A DNA stretch of 64,000 nucleotides, from assembly GCF_019393635.1 (NCBI RefSeq), contig NC_057866.1, positions 9,186,223-9,250,222 on the forward strand, written 5' to 3'. This DNA is from Dromiciops gliroides. Lineage: Eukaryota > Chordata > Mammalia > Microbiotheria > Microbiotheriidae. Positions 51,866-62,939 of this stretch are shown in pieces. Made by a program: the position numbers and the translations under genes. The stretch's first letter is position 1; the number at the start of each line of letters is the position of its first letter. The notes beneath the pieces are model-generated. The model was not told the origin of the DNA, ran no database searches, and was given only the letters and a program-made list of their open reading frames with translations.

Positions 51866-54277
51866 TTGCCCCGCCCTTCCCCTCTCTTCTCCACCTTTAT
51901 CCTTCCAGGAGCTGTCCGAGGGCAGCCTATGCGCAGGCGCCGGCCCACCCCTCGGTGGAGGGGCGGGGTTAGGGGCGGGGCTCGAGCTGCTGCGCCTGCG
52001 CCGCCGCTCCGCCCGCCGGCCCCACGCCTTAGGGCTGGCGGAGGGCGGGGAGGGCGGGAGTGGGTCCGCGGGCGGACCAGGGGCGGGGCTGGGGCGGGAC
52101 CGGGGGGCGCGCTGGGGCGGGGACGGGGGCGGGGGCGGCGCCGGTGCGGGTCCAGGGTCTGGCCCGGGCCGGGGTCGAGATTATGGGCGGGCCCACCCCG
52201 GAGGGTTTGGGTGCGAGTGTGGCCCTGGCCCTGGGGCGGCGAGGCGGGGTCCTGGAGGTGGGAGACGGGCGCCAGTTGCCGGCACTGCTATGGTCGGCGG
52301 CTGATACTGAGGCAGCGGGGGCTGGCGGTGTGGGGCCTGGGGCTGCCCTTCCAGGCAGACCGGACGGTGGGGCCGAGCTGGGGGAGCGTGGAGCCCCCGT
52401 CCCGGGCCTTGAAGACCAAACTGCCGCCGTACCCGCGGTCCTCGGTGTCGAAGCTGGGCCCAGGCCCGGGCCGCGCTCGCCACGTCCGCCGCTCAAGCGC
52501 GGTGCGTGTGAAGGGCCGCCGCCTGACGGCCTGGCAGCAGGCCCGGCCGCGGCCAAGACCGCCGCAGTGGGCCCGTACGGCCGGCCCCGGGGCCGAGGCC
52601 ACGGCGTCGCCCCACGGCTCGGTGGCCTCGTCCCCCAAGTTCCGGAGATGCGTGGTGATCGAGCACGAGAGGGTGTGGTACAGCTGGGAGCCGCTGACCG
52701 TACGGGGCTACCGCCTGCCCAAGCTCAACGTTAAGCCAGCGGCCCAGCCGGTCGCCCAGCCAGCGGCCCAGCTAGCGGCCCCGCCGCCCTCGCCGGCTTT
52801 CCAGGAGCCTGCCGCGGTCCCCGCAGGACGGGAGTCCCTGGGGGCCAAGGGGGGCGAGCAACCACAAGAAATCAGGGCACCAGCCACTCCGAAGGTGGGG
52901 GCTACCGGGGCCGAAGAGGGGCATACCCCGAAGGCTGTTGCTGCTGGGACCGAAAAGAGGCAGACCCCGAAGGCGGGGGCTGCCGAGGCAGAAGGCGAGC
53001 AGACTCCGAAGGCGAGGGCTGCCGGGGCCGAAGAGGGGCAGACCCCGAAGGCGAGGGCTGCCGGGGCCGAAGAGGGGCAGACCCCGAAGGCGGGAGCTGC
53101 CAAGGCAGAAGGTGAGCAGACCCCAGGAGCTGAGGGCGAGCAGATGGCGAGGGCTGCGGCAGAAGGTGAGCAGACCCCAGGAGCTGAGGGCGAGCAGATG
53201 GCGGGGGCTGCCGGGGCAGAAGGGGCAGAAGCCGAGCAGACCCCAGGGGCAGAAGGCGAGCAGATCTCGGAGACTGGAGATGCTGGGGCAGAAGGCGAAC
53301 AGATCTCGGAGGCTGGAGATGCTGGGGGAGAAGGCGAACAGATCTCGGAGGCTGGAGATGCTGGGGCAGAAGACGAACAAACCCTAGGGGCAGAAGGCGA
53401 ACAGACCCCAGGGGCAGAAGGCGAACAGATCTCGGAAGCGGGGACTGTCGAGGCAGAAGTCGAACAGACCCTAGGGGCAGAAGGCGAACAGATCTCGGAG
53501 GCTGGAGATGCTGGGGCAGAAGGCGAGCAGACCCCAGGGGCAAAAGGCGAACAGATCTTGGAGGCGGAGGCTGAGGCTGCTGGGGCAGAAGGCGAGCCGA
53601 CTCCAGGGGCAGAAGGGGAACAGATCTCAGAGGCGGGGGCTGCCGAGGCAGAAGGCGAGCCGACCCTGGAGGCGGGGGCTGCCGAGGCAGAAGGCGAGCC
53701 GACCCTGGAGGCGGGGGCTGCCGAGGCAGAAGGCGAGCCGACCCTGGAGGCGGGGGCTGCCGAGGCAGAAGGCGAGCTGACCCTGGAGGCGGAGGTTGCA
53801 GAGGCAGAAGGCGAGCTGACCCTGGAGGCGGAGGTTGCAGAGGCAGAAGGCGAGCAACCTCAGGACCAAGGCCAGGGCCAGTTGCTGGAGAGTGCAGAGG
53901 TCGGCAGTCAGGAGGAGAAAGACTCTGAGGGCCAGAATAAGATCGAGATGAGCCAGGAAAGGGCTGAGGAAGGAAAAGTTCCTGAGGAAGGAGGGCAGGA
54001 CTCATTTTCTGCTGAAGAAGGTAACCCTTCCGAAAGGACAGAGGCGCAACACTCCGAACTAGGCTTTGACGCCACCGTAGATAGCACAAGCACCACAGCC
54101 CACGAAGAAGAGGTAATCTATCTGAACCAGAAAGAGTTCGAGGAAGAAAACCCCGTGAGGAGCGATGCCCACGAAGTGATGGAAGGGGAGCAGCCTGGCC
54201 AAGGGGCCGAGGAAGAGAAAGAAGCCCCCCGGGGTGGGGATGTAGGAGGAGAGGGCAAGGAGTCTGAAGGAGGATAA
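51866..54277 (+). CDS. Unrecognised glutamate-rich repeat protein (single long open frame)
   Basis: I do not recognise this protein. The frame has 803 codons, but its true start is uncertain. In-frame ATGs at 51866 and 51929 lie upstream of or within the GC-box/NRF1 promoter, and the next is at 53144, so an upstream exon or a non-ATG start may supply the N-terminus. About residues 135-295 are basic and non-repetitive, with folded-looking text (FRRCVVIEHERVWYSWEPLT, VRGYRLPKLNV near 52635-52730) and nearly all-G/C third positions. From 52892 to about 53855 runs a 13-residue repeat: first units start K and end QTP (KARAAGAEEGQTP), later ones are acidic (EAGDAGAEGEQIS, EAGAAEAEGEPTL), with 8-residue short forms GAEGEQxx between. 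A non-repeat acidic tail follows (VIYLNQKEFEEENPV). No intron is evident. It is head-to-head with SNX32. A retrocopy, a lineage-specific gene or a poorly conserved mammalian gene are all possible. Confidence 0.6.
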   Translation: MPRPSPLFSTFILPGAVRGQPMRRRRPTPRWRGGVRGGARAAAPAPPLRPPAPRLRAGGGRGGREWVRGRTRGGAGAGPGGALGRGRGRGRRRCGSRVWPGPGSRLWAGPPRRVWVRVWPWPWGGEAGSWRWETGASCRHCYGRRLILRQRGLAVWGLGLPFQADRTVGPSWGSVEPPSRALKTKLPPYPRSSVSKLGPGPGRARHVRRSSAVRVKGRRLTAWQQARPRPRPPQWARTAGPGAEATASPHGSVASSPKFRRCVVIEHERVWYSWEPLTVRGYRLPKLNVKPAAQPVAQPAAQLAAPPPSPAFQEPAAVPAGRESLGAKGGEQPQEIRAPATPKVGATGAEEGHTPKAVAAGTEKRQTPKAGAAEAEGEQTPKARAAGAEEGQTPKARAAGAEEGQTPKAGAAKAEGEQTPGAEGEQMARAAAEGEQTPGAEGEQMAGAAGAEGAEAEQTPGAEGEQISETGDAGAEGEQISEAGDAGGEGEQISEAGDAGAEDEQTLGAEGEQTPGAEGEQISEAGTVEAEVEQTLGAEGEQISEAGDAGAEGEQTPGAKGEQILEAEAEAAGAEGEPTPGAEGEQISEAGAAEAEGEPTLEAGAAEAEGEPTLEAGAAEAEGEPTLEAGAAEAEGELTLEAEVAEAEGELTLEAEVAEAEGEQPQDQGQGQLLESAEVGSQEEKDSEGQNKIEMSQERAEEGKVPEEGGQDSFSAEEGNPSERTEAQHSELGFDATVDSTSTTAHEEEVIYLNQKEFEEENPVRSDAHEVMEGEQPGQGAEEEKEAPRGGDVGGEGKESEGG
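51900..52180 (+). promoter_or_regulatory. CpG-island core promoter with two NRF1-type sites and GC boxes
   Basis: TGCGCAGGCGC at 51930-51940 and TGCGCCTGCGC at 51991-52001 fit the NRF1 consensus. GGGGCGGGG boxes follow at 51960-51980 and 52080-52125. Such clusters usually mark a start site of a broadly expressed or germline gene, here probably for the plus-strand frame downstream. Inference from motif type only. Confidence 0.6.
52892..53855 (+). repeat. 39-bp/24-bp coding tandem repeat
   Basis: DNA units of 39 bp (13 codons), interspersed with 24-bp short units, all multiples of three. The youngest block (about 53633-53775) has four nearly identical copies of GCGGGGGCTGCCGAGGCAGA plus AGGCGAGCCGACCCTGGAG. 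Older units to the left differ by several substitutions. Confidence 0.9.
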
Positions 54278-56190
54278 ACGGGAGAGAGAGCCGATGAGGC
54301 AGCTAGTGTCATGAAGGAAGACGCTGGGCCAGTAAAGGTGGGGGGAATTTGGACAGAAAGATTGGACTTGGTAGGGGCTTTGCAAGGGAGGAAGATGGAA
54401 GTGTGGGGGCTCTGGGGCACATTATCAGAAAGGATATCAAAAAAAGTACTGATGGACAGTATGGGCCAAAGTGTGGCCAGCCCTTGCCAAGGGAATAATA
54501 ACAGACTGAGGTGTCCGGAGTTGATGTGGATGTATCTAAGAGCCATCAAGGAGAAAGACTTTGAAGAACCAGGAGATGATAGAAATGAAAGGTGAGGATT
54601 AGGAAACAGCCAAAAAAGGTAAAGGAAGAAAACATTCCAATGCCTCCTCTGAATCTTTCCACCTCCCCCCATGCTCCTCTTTGGGGCTCCTCTCCCCCAC
54701 TTTGCCAGTGTAGTTGCCTGCTTAGACAAGTCCCTAGCCAGGCCCAGGAGCCACCAGGGGCCAGAACAGACCTTCCCCTGGCCTTTTATTTTCAGCACCC
54801 TTCTTTCTTCCAACAAGTCTCTCTTCTCTCAACGAAAAAAATCAGTGAGGATAGTTTGTGATTTTGATGACCTTATCTCCTGGTACCTCTTTGCCTTTTC
54901 TATCAGACCAAAGCTGGTCTGGGCACTAAGCTGCTCTTCCTCAGTTCTGTCACTGTTCCCATCTCCCACTGTTACTTCACTCCAGCAAATGAATTCTCCT
55001 TGGCCCCTTTTGCCTTCTTTCCCTCCTTCCTTTTGGGCCTGTTGTTCCCCATCCATGTCCTCCTGGGTGCCCCAGTCCTTGGATGCCCCCCGCCCTGGAT
55101 GACAAAGGTGGACAGAACCACTCATCCATTACACAAAAAGCTCCCTGAACATGAACAAGTTCAAAAACACAAATGCCAAAGAGAACATTTGCCTCCTTTC
55201 CACAGGGTTGCTGGGTTGGCAGACCCAGGCTGCAGGGAGGCCCCTGGAGTGTCGAGCTTTGCTTTTCTGATGGGTTTACCAAGTGCCTAAGCCAGCATCC
55301 TACAGTCCAGTGTCCAAAGATCTGCAGAACTGGCACAGCTAGGAAGGCCACGCAAGGGGAAAGGAGCCTCCAGCCACCCTTCCAAGTCTTGTAAGTGTTC
55401 CCCAAGGAGCTAAAGTGGCTTTGGGTGCTGCCCCCTGCTGGAATCACAAAGGCACTACTATCCCACGGTGGGAAGGAGGGGGCTAGTTTGAGTCTGGCTC
55501 TCTGGATTGTCTGAAATGGAAACTGTTTTGCTTTCTGTGGATCTTACAAGCATTTAATCTCCCCTTCCAAAGCCCTCTCCCTATTCCCACGCATTATTCA
55601 GGACACAGTGTCTGCAATGGAATGTATTGGAAAGAGAGTGGAGAATCTCCTGTCAGGGGACCATGGTGGGGAATCCTGGCTTTGCTTCTTGGGAGATGTG
55701 TGACATTGGGGTCCCAGTTTCCTCCTCTCTAAAATGAGGACATTGGACCCAAAGCTCTAATTCTCTCGATGAAATATCCCAGGAAATGTGGATCTCACAT
55801 TGCCGTCATGTATATCCTGCTGACACCCCTTTAATGCATGCCTTCTTCACCTTCTGGCTGTGTCCTGGTCTGTCTTTTAAGAGCACAAAATCAAATACGT
55901 AGGACTACCATTGTGATGACAGGGTTACTTGGGAAACCAAGTGAATGGAAAGACAATGGGCCAAACAGAAAAGAGTCAGTTCCAGGTTTAACCAAGCTGG
56001 TGAAGGCCCCCTGCTGTTTGGGGTGTCAGTGGCTTCCAGGCCCTCTTAGGAAGGTCTTTGGCCACCTGGGCTTATCTCCAAATGGACTGGGACTAGTAAA
56101 ATGCAAAAAAGGGCATGAGTTAGAGCAAACACCACCTTGGGGATGCTCTTCCGACATGTCTCTCATGTATATCAAAATAATACAAAGATT
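54278..56190. other. Region downstream of the glutamate-rich frame, nothing recognised
   Basis: Mostly unique sequence. No AATAAA was found within about 700 bp after the stop at 54277. A MIR-like piece lies at about 55655-55770 (GACATTGGGGTCCCAGTTTC). Short frames have no familiar domains. Confidence 0.5.
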
Positions 56191-56248
56191 TCTTTCTTTC
56201 TTTCTTTTTTTATACAAAGATTTCTTGAAAGTGGTAACAGAGAAGGCA

Positions 56249-56440
56249 GCTAGGTGGCACAGTGGATAAAGCACTGGCCCTGGATTCAGGAGGACCTGAG
56301 TTCAAATCCAGGGCCTCGGACCCTTAACACTTACTAGCTATGTGATCCTGGGCAAGTCACTTAACCCTCATTGCCCTGCAAAAAAAAAAAATTGTCTTTA
56401 CATGTAATTGGAAAAATAAAATACTATTGACCAAAAAGTA
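56249..56440 (+). mobile_element. CORE-SINE followed by an L1 tail remnant
   Basis: SINE head GGCAGCTAGGTGGCACAGTG to its A-tail at 56392, then TTGTCTTTACATGTAATTGG AAAAATAAAATAC, the end of the L1 3' unit. Possibly the SINE landed in an L1 tail. Confidence 0.75.
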
Positions 56441-56689
56441 TTAAGAACACAAGACCTTGCTGTGTTTCTTGCTTGCTGAATATTTTTAAAAGCTCCTGGC
56501 TGGCAGAATGCAGTCTAAAGACAACCAGCAGGGTGTCATCTGTGCAGGTGATAGTGGTCTGTAATACTCTTCACCTGGAAACCTTGGCAAGGCTGACCCC
56601 TCTGCTTACACCTTCGATCTCACCCTCTTTGCTCTCTAAGGAGAGGCCATCTTGTCAATGATCTCCCCTGAACCCCCATTCTTTCTCTT

Positions 56690-58140
56690 TTTAGTTACTG
56701 GCTCCTTCCTCCTTCTGCCTACAAAGAAGCCCAGAACTCCTCTTTACTAGAATGTGCCATCCCCTCAAGCTATTGTCCTAGAATTCTCTTTCACGGCCAA
56801 AATGCTGAAAGAAAAACACTTGTTGCCTCAACTCTCTCACCTTCCACTCACTTCTCTGCCCTCTGCGATCTAGCTTCTGGCTCCACCACTCTGCTGAGTC
56901 TGCACTCCCTAAGGCCACCATCGATGCCTCTTTCTAAATCCACTGGCCCTCTCTCTATCCTTGACCTCTCCTCAGCCTCTGGCTCCATTGACCAGCCCAC
57001 CAGTCAGCACACTCCTTGCTCCCAATGGTCACCCCTTTGCCCCCTGACCTCCTTTGAAATCCTTTCTATCAAAAATGTCTACCCGGGGCAGCTAGGTGGC
57101 GCAGTGGATAGAGCATCGGCCCTGGAGTCAGGAGTACCTGAGTTTAAATCCACCCTCAGACACTTAACACTTACTAGCTGTGTGACCCTGGGCAAGTCAC
57201 TTAACCCCAATTGCCTCACTAAAAAAAAAAAAAAATGTCTACCCAGCACAAATTGTGGCAGCTGTAGTCTCCTGACCCAGTGGCCATTCTCCTTCCTTTC
57301 TCTAGGAGTTCCCACCCACCATCTTTCTTTCCCAACCCCTGACTTTAGGCACTTAACTGACTTCAACCACAGACAGATGCCCCCTTAACCTCCTGACCCT
57401 CCATTCCACCCTTCACCTCAGTCACTCCCTAGATGCCCCAAGCATTCCACTTCCCTAATTAAGAACTCGGATATGCCCCATCTGACTGTAGCATTCTATC
57501 ATTCTAAGCCTCCCTTTGCCTCAGTGTCTCCACCCTACTCTTTGCCTTTAATGAGATTTTCAATCCTTCTGTATCTCAGTATTTCCTTAGATCATCACCC
57601 TGTTTGGACTTACCTTTCCTCCCTCCAACCTCCACCCAAGAGCGAGCCATTTCAATTCTATACTGTCCTCATCCTGTCACTTTTCTCTAGCCAAACCTCA
57701 GCCTTGCATTATTCTCACTATCTGCTTCCTCTGATCCTATGAACACAGAAATCTCTTATGAAATCCATGGTATCCAATCTCAACGGGGCTCTCCTGCAGC
57801 AAGGCAACCCTTTTGTCGATTAATTGCCTATTTCATTCCCCACAGAAGCTATTCCAAGCCTTCTCTTTGCCTCCAAACCTTGCTATCCTTTCTTAACCAA
57901 TCCCTCCTCTTGTGCTTAGTCTCTTCCCTCCCATCTTCTTCTGCAGATTGTCCCTTCAGGTATTCCCCCCCAACAAAATCTTCAACCTCTCTCTAATGGT
58001 TCTTTCCCTACTATCTTTGAACATGTCCATCTCTCCTACCTTAAAAAAAAACCTTTTACTAGACTTCAATATCTCCTCAAACTATGTTCCTATCCTTTCA
58101 AACCAATGCAAGTCCCCCTCTGCAGTAGTAGGGGTGAACT
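56690..58140 (+). mobile_element. L2/CR1-like LINE relic with SINE insertion
   Basis: Phrases in L2 order: GGCCAAAATGCTGAAAG, TCTCACCTTCCACTCACTTC, CTTGACCTCTCCTCAGCCTC TGG, then TCTGACTGTAGCATTC… and a long pyrimidine-rich body. Same family as 31330-32790. Heavily decayed. Confidence 0.55.
57088..57233 (+). mobile_element. CORE-SINE with TSD inside L2-like relic
   Basis: AAAATGTCTACCC before the head and after the A15 tail, a clear target-site duplication. Well preserved. Confidence 0.92.
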
Positions 58141-59100
58141 GAAGGACCAATGTAGCATTTGCTACATCATCTCAAAGTGCCAAGTCCTTGAGAACTAAAC
58201 ACACATGGTTCAAGTTCCCACGGATCACAGATGAGGCCTTGGCCTGTTTGCCCCCATTGCACTCTTCTCTTAAACCCTCATTGGCCTTTGAAGCCAGCTG
58301 GGATGCAACACTTGGCACATTTATCCATGACTCCAATTCTGGAGAGTTCTCTGGGGTGCTGGGGAGGCTCATGCATTGTCCTTTCAAGCACCTGCCCACC
58401 CCAGTGGCCAGAACCAAAAACGTTCAACAATGTTCTCGACAGCCTCCTACCTGTCCTTTGTCATCCTAAGTGGTCTGTAAAGTACACTTCTAAGCAATCC
58501 CTGAATGACAGTCTTTGAAGAGGGCCTACAGTCATTGTGACTGATGGGCAAATTCAACCAATGTCACCATGTTTAGCCTCCTCAGGAGTTGATCAAAGAT
58601 CTGAGACGTTCACATTTGTTTTTCTAAATGCACATTTCTTGCTAATCCTCTGGTCAACTGGCCACTGACGGTGGTGGAGATCCTTTCCCTCACAGCACGG
58701 GACCAGAAACATGGCTAGAAGCACAGAGGGGGTGATAGGAAGGCACTGGATCAGCCCTGAGGAGGTCTTGATGACTTCCATCATAGTCGCCCAGTCCCTT
58801 TCCATCCTGAAAATGTCCTGAACATTGATCTCTCCGCTATTTTAACACTTGTCAGCTCTGCTGTGGATTTCTTCTCTGCAGACCTGCTCTGGTCCCTCTG
58901 CTTTTCCTGCCTTCATCCTTTTGGCTCCATTTCCACATCTTCATTTAAGATGGCAGAGACCAGAGATAGCAGTGAGGAAAGCAGATTATTGGAGAAACAC
59001 TAGCAGAGCCATTGCCTTTATCACCTAATTACAGTCTTTTCAGTTTAATTTCTGAAATCTTTTTTGGGCAGTAACTAAGCTCAGGTGGGTGTCATTATAA
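58140..59100. other. Unassigned stretch
   Basis: No repeat that I recognise. Minus-strand frames at 58417-58172 (81 codons) and 58805-58593 (70 codons) read like ordinary protein but match nothing known to me. A decayed processed pseudogene is possible and unproven. Confidence 0.35.
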
Positions 59101-59139
59101 ACTTCTTTCTCCCCCTCTTACTCTTCATTAAAACAAAAA

Positions 59140-59799
<660 letters not shown>

Positions 59800-59845
59800 A
59801 CCTCAAAGCTTATTGGTCATATTTTACTCTCCTTTGTAACATTTT

Positions 59846-60062
59846 ATTGGGCAGCTAGGTGGCACCATCGGGCATAAAGCGCTGAGCCTAGTCTGGAAGA
59901 CTCATCTGGCTTCAGACACTTCACCCTGTTTGCCTCAGTTTCCTCATCTGTAAAATGAGCTGGAAAAGGAAATTCCAAAACACTCTAGGATCTTTGTCAA
60001 GAAAACCCCAAATGGGGTCACAAAGAGTTGAATATGCCTGAAATGACTAAACAACAACAATA
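59846..60062 (+). mobile_element. RTE-tailed SINE, plus strand
   Basis: Head GGGCAGCTAGGTGGCACCAT, middle TCAGTTTCCTCATCTGTAAA, tail CCCCAAATGGGGTCACAAAG AGTTG… and AACAACAACAATAAC. The tail equals the RTE/BovB 3' end seen reversed at 13620. Confidence 0.9.
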
Positions 60063-60129
60063 ACAAAAAGCAGGGAGAGGTGGTCCAGCTTCCCAGCCAC
60101 ACTGGGCTGGGTTCAAACAGTGCAATACA

Positions 60130-60303
60130 GGGCAGCTAGGTGGTGCAGTGGATAAAGCACTGGCCCTGGAGTCAAGATGACCTGAGTTCAAATCTGGCCT
60201 CAGACACTTGACACTTACTAGCTGTGTGACCCTGGGAAAGTCACTTAACCCTCATTGCCCTACAAACAACAAGAACAACAAACAAAAAAAAAAAACAAAA
60301 AAA
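60130..60303 (+). mobile_element. CORE-SINE
   Basis: Head GGCAGCTAGGTGGTGCAGTG, intact core, long AAC/A-rich tail. Confidence 0.9.
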
Positions 60304-60877
60304 CAGATCAGGGATTGGGATAGACATTGTGGTATTGAGAATTCACAGTAAGGCAATGCTTGAACAGGACTTGTCTCATCCAGAGGCATTGGCTTAAGCC
60401 TCTGTGGAGGTTTTGGAGTGTTCAGGCCTCAGTGTGGATCTCGGCTTACAGACTTTACACTCAATTTCCTCCTGCAGAGAGCCAAGGTCCCTTTCCGGCT
60501 TTAAATCTGGGCTGCTGATAATTTAAACCTTTGACTTAGTTTATTATATGGACCTGTCACGAGAAATTGAGTTTTGACTCATCCCAAGTAAGTCAGGGGT
60601 CCCATTGGGAGGGCAAGATGCCTCGACTGCCACATCTAGAATGGAGTTAGGAATATCCTCCCTGCCTCAGAGGGTGGTGGGGCATGTGACTTGTTGGTGT
60701 TCTTTTAAATATATAAACATGTATACATATACTTTGGAAGATAGATTTATATTTCTATGGAGGCTTATAAAATATATTTGTATATTAGATGTAAATATAT
60801 ATATATATACATACCTTTTGTTTTATATTGCCTAAATTTCTCCCTGAACCCCCTCTCCCTCCTTAAGAGCCATCCAT

Positions 60878-61024
60878 GGGGCAGCTAGGTGGCACAGTGG
60901 ATAGAGCACTGGCCCTGGAGTCAGGAGGACCTGAGTTCAAATCCAGCCTCAGACACTTGACACTTACTAGCTGTGTGACCCCGGGCAAGTCACTTAACCC
61001 CAATTGCCTCACCCCCCCCAAAAA
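60878..61024 (+). mobile_element. CORE-SINE with TSD
   Basis: AAGAGCCATCCAT before the head and after the tail CCCCCCCCAAAAAAG. Close to family consensus, therefore young. Confidence 0.93.
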
Positions 61025-61194
61025 AGAGCCATCCATTATAACAAGGAATTTTTTTTTTAAAGGGGAAGAAAAAAATTCAGCAAAATGGATTGCTTACATA
61101 GAAAAAATAGGACCTCCTATGCAATATCCCACAGCTCTGGACTCCTTCCCCCTGCAAAGGACTGGGAAGGGTCTTCCCATTTTTTTCTTTTTGT

Positions 61195-61364
61195 TTTTTG
61201 GGGGGTTTTTTGGTTTTGGTTTTGGTTTTTTGTGGGGCAGTGAGGGTTAAGTAACTTGCCCAGGGTCACACAGCTAGTAAGTGTAAGTGTCTAAGGTCGG
61301 ATTTGAACTCAGATCTTCCTGAATCCAGGGTCAGTACTTTATCCACTGCGCCACCTAGCTGTGC
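61195..61364 (-). mobile_element. CORE-SINE, minus strand
   Basis: T/G-rich tail, GGCAGTGAGGGTTAAGTAAC, core, CACCTAGCTGTGCCCC. Confidence 0.88.
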
Positions 61365-61803
61365 CCCCCCCATTTTTCTCTTTTGAGGCCACATTTATTC
61401 TTTGTCATTTTGCAACATCCCCCCGCAATTGCTTTGTGGTGATTGTTCCTTTGTTTACATTATTAAATGCTGTGGGCATTGCTTTCTTGCCTCTTCTTAC
61501 TTCCCTCTACTTCTGTTCAGGCAGGTCTTCTGAGGCTTCTCCGTGTCCATCCAGTCCCTGCTTCCAGTCCCATTAGCCACTGCATTCACATCTTTTCCTG
61601 ATTGTGTTCCAGCATGGTTGTGCCACCTCGAAGCCCAGGGTTATTTTTTAGCTGTAAAACATCACTGTGCATGGTGGTCTTCATTCCCTGAGTCAGGAAA
61701 CCTTCTGGGGAAGGAAATTCATTGTTTCCAGCGTTTGGAACAGACCAGCTCTCAAGCCGTGTTCATCATGATGAAATTTTGTGTTGTCTGCCAGAGGGTG
61801 GCG

Positions 61804-61849
<46 letters not shown>

Positions 61850-61920
61850 GCGCTCACTCACTCACACTCATACTCTCTCTCTCAGTCTGTCTCTCTGTCT
61901 CTGTCTCTGTCTCTCTCACT
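61804..61920. repeat. (CA)n then (CTCT/GTCTCT)n microsatellites
   Basis: About 22 CA units (61806-61847), a GCGCGCTCACTCACTC bridge, then TCTCTCTCAGTCTGTCTCTC-type repeats. Confidence 0.93.
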
Positions 61921-62099
61921 GCCTTGGTCTCCCTGCCCAGCACTGACTTCCAAGCACCAGAATTGAGTCAGTGCTGTTGGTGTCCCAGGAGAGGGCACTA
62001 GTGCTCCTCCCCAGTCTCCTCCCAGGGTGTTAGGTGTGGTTAGGTAACTGATTTCTTAGCTGACCTCTTCTTTTGTTTCTTGGGTTTTATTTAATCTAA

Positions 62100-62900
62100 T
62101 TTATTTATTTAATATTTTTATTTGAACATTTTAAAACAATTTTTAACATTTGTTTTAAAAATTGTTGAATTCTAAATTCTCTTTCTCCCTCCTTCCCCTC
62201 CCCTCTCTTTGAGAAAGAAAACAATTTGATATAGGTTATACATGTGCAATCATGCAAAATATATTACCATATTAGTCATGTTGTGAAAGAAGACACAGAC
62301 CAAGGAAAAAAAACATGAAAAAAAAAAAGTTGTCCTTAATCTGCATTCAGACTCCCTCAGTTCTTTCTTTGGAGGTGAATAGCATTTTTCTTTTTTCTTT
62401 TTCTTTTTTTTCATTTCATTTTTAGTCCTTCAGAATTGTCTTGGATCATTGTATTGCTGAGGATAACTAAGTCATTCACATGTCTTCATCATACAATATT
62501 GTTGTTACTATGTACAATGTTCTCCTGGTTCTGCTCATTTCACTTTGTATCAGTTCATGTGAATCTTTCCAGGTTTTTCTGAAATTATCCTGTTCTTCAT
62601 TTTTTTTTTTTTTAGTGAGGCAATTGGGGTGAAGTGACTTGCCCAGGGTCACACAGCTAGTAAGTGTTAAGTGTCTAAGACTGGATTTGAACTCAGGTCC
62701 TCCTGATTCCAGGGCCTGTACTCTATCCACTTCGCCATCTAGCTGCCCCCTGTTCTTCATTTCTTATAGCAGAATAATATCCCATGACAATTATATACCA
62801 CAACTTGTTCAGCCATTCCCCAGTTGATGGACATCCCCTATTTCCTAATTCTTTGCTACCACAAGAAGAGCTGCTATAAATATTTTTGTATAAATAGATC
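62100..62900 (-). mobile_element. L1-type LINE 3' end, antisense, split by a SINE
   Basis: Minus-strand copy of the window's L1 3' unit including ORF2 C-terminal text at about 62520-62600 and 62755-62850 (EQDNFRKTWKDSHELIQSEM). A SINE at 62606-62750 interrupts it. Confidence 0.75.
62606..62750 (-). mobile_element. CORE-SINE with TSD inside the L1 3' end
   Basis: CTGTTCTTCATTT lies on both sides as target-site duplication. Confidence 0.93.
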
Positions 62901-62939
62901 CTTTTCCTTTTTATTCATTTATTTATTCATTTGTTTATT

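Noticed and set aside
52060-52734. 224-codon plus-strand frame starting MGPRADQGRGW
   Set aside because: Overlaps the better frame. It is alanine/glycine/proline-rich chance coding of a CpG island and stops where the sense frame continues.
52902-54089. 395-codon antisense frame rich in RLLPxQPPPPGSA
   Set aside because: It mirrors the in-frame 39-bp repeat on the opposite strand. Outside the repeat it has no support, and its codon third positions are not G/C-biased independently of the sense frame.
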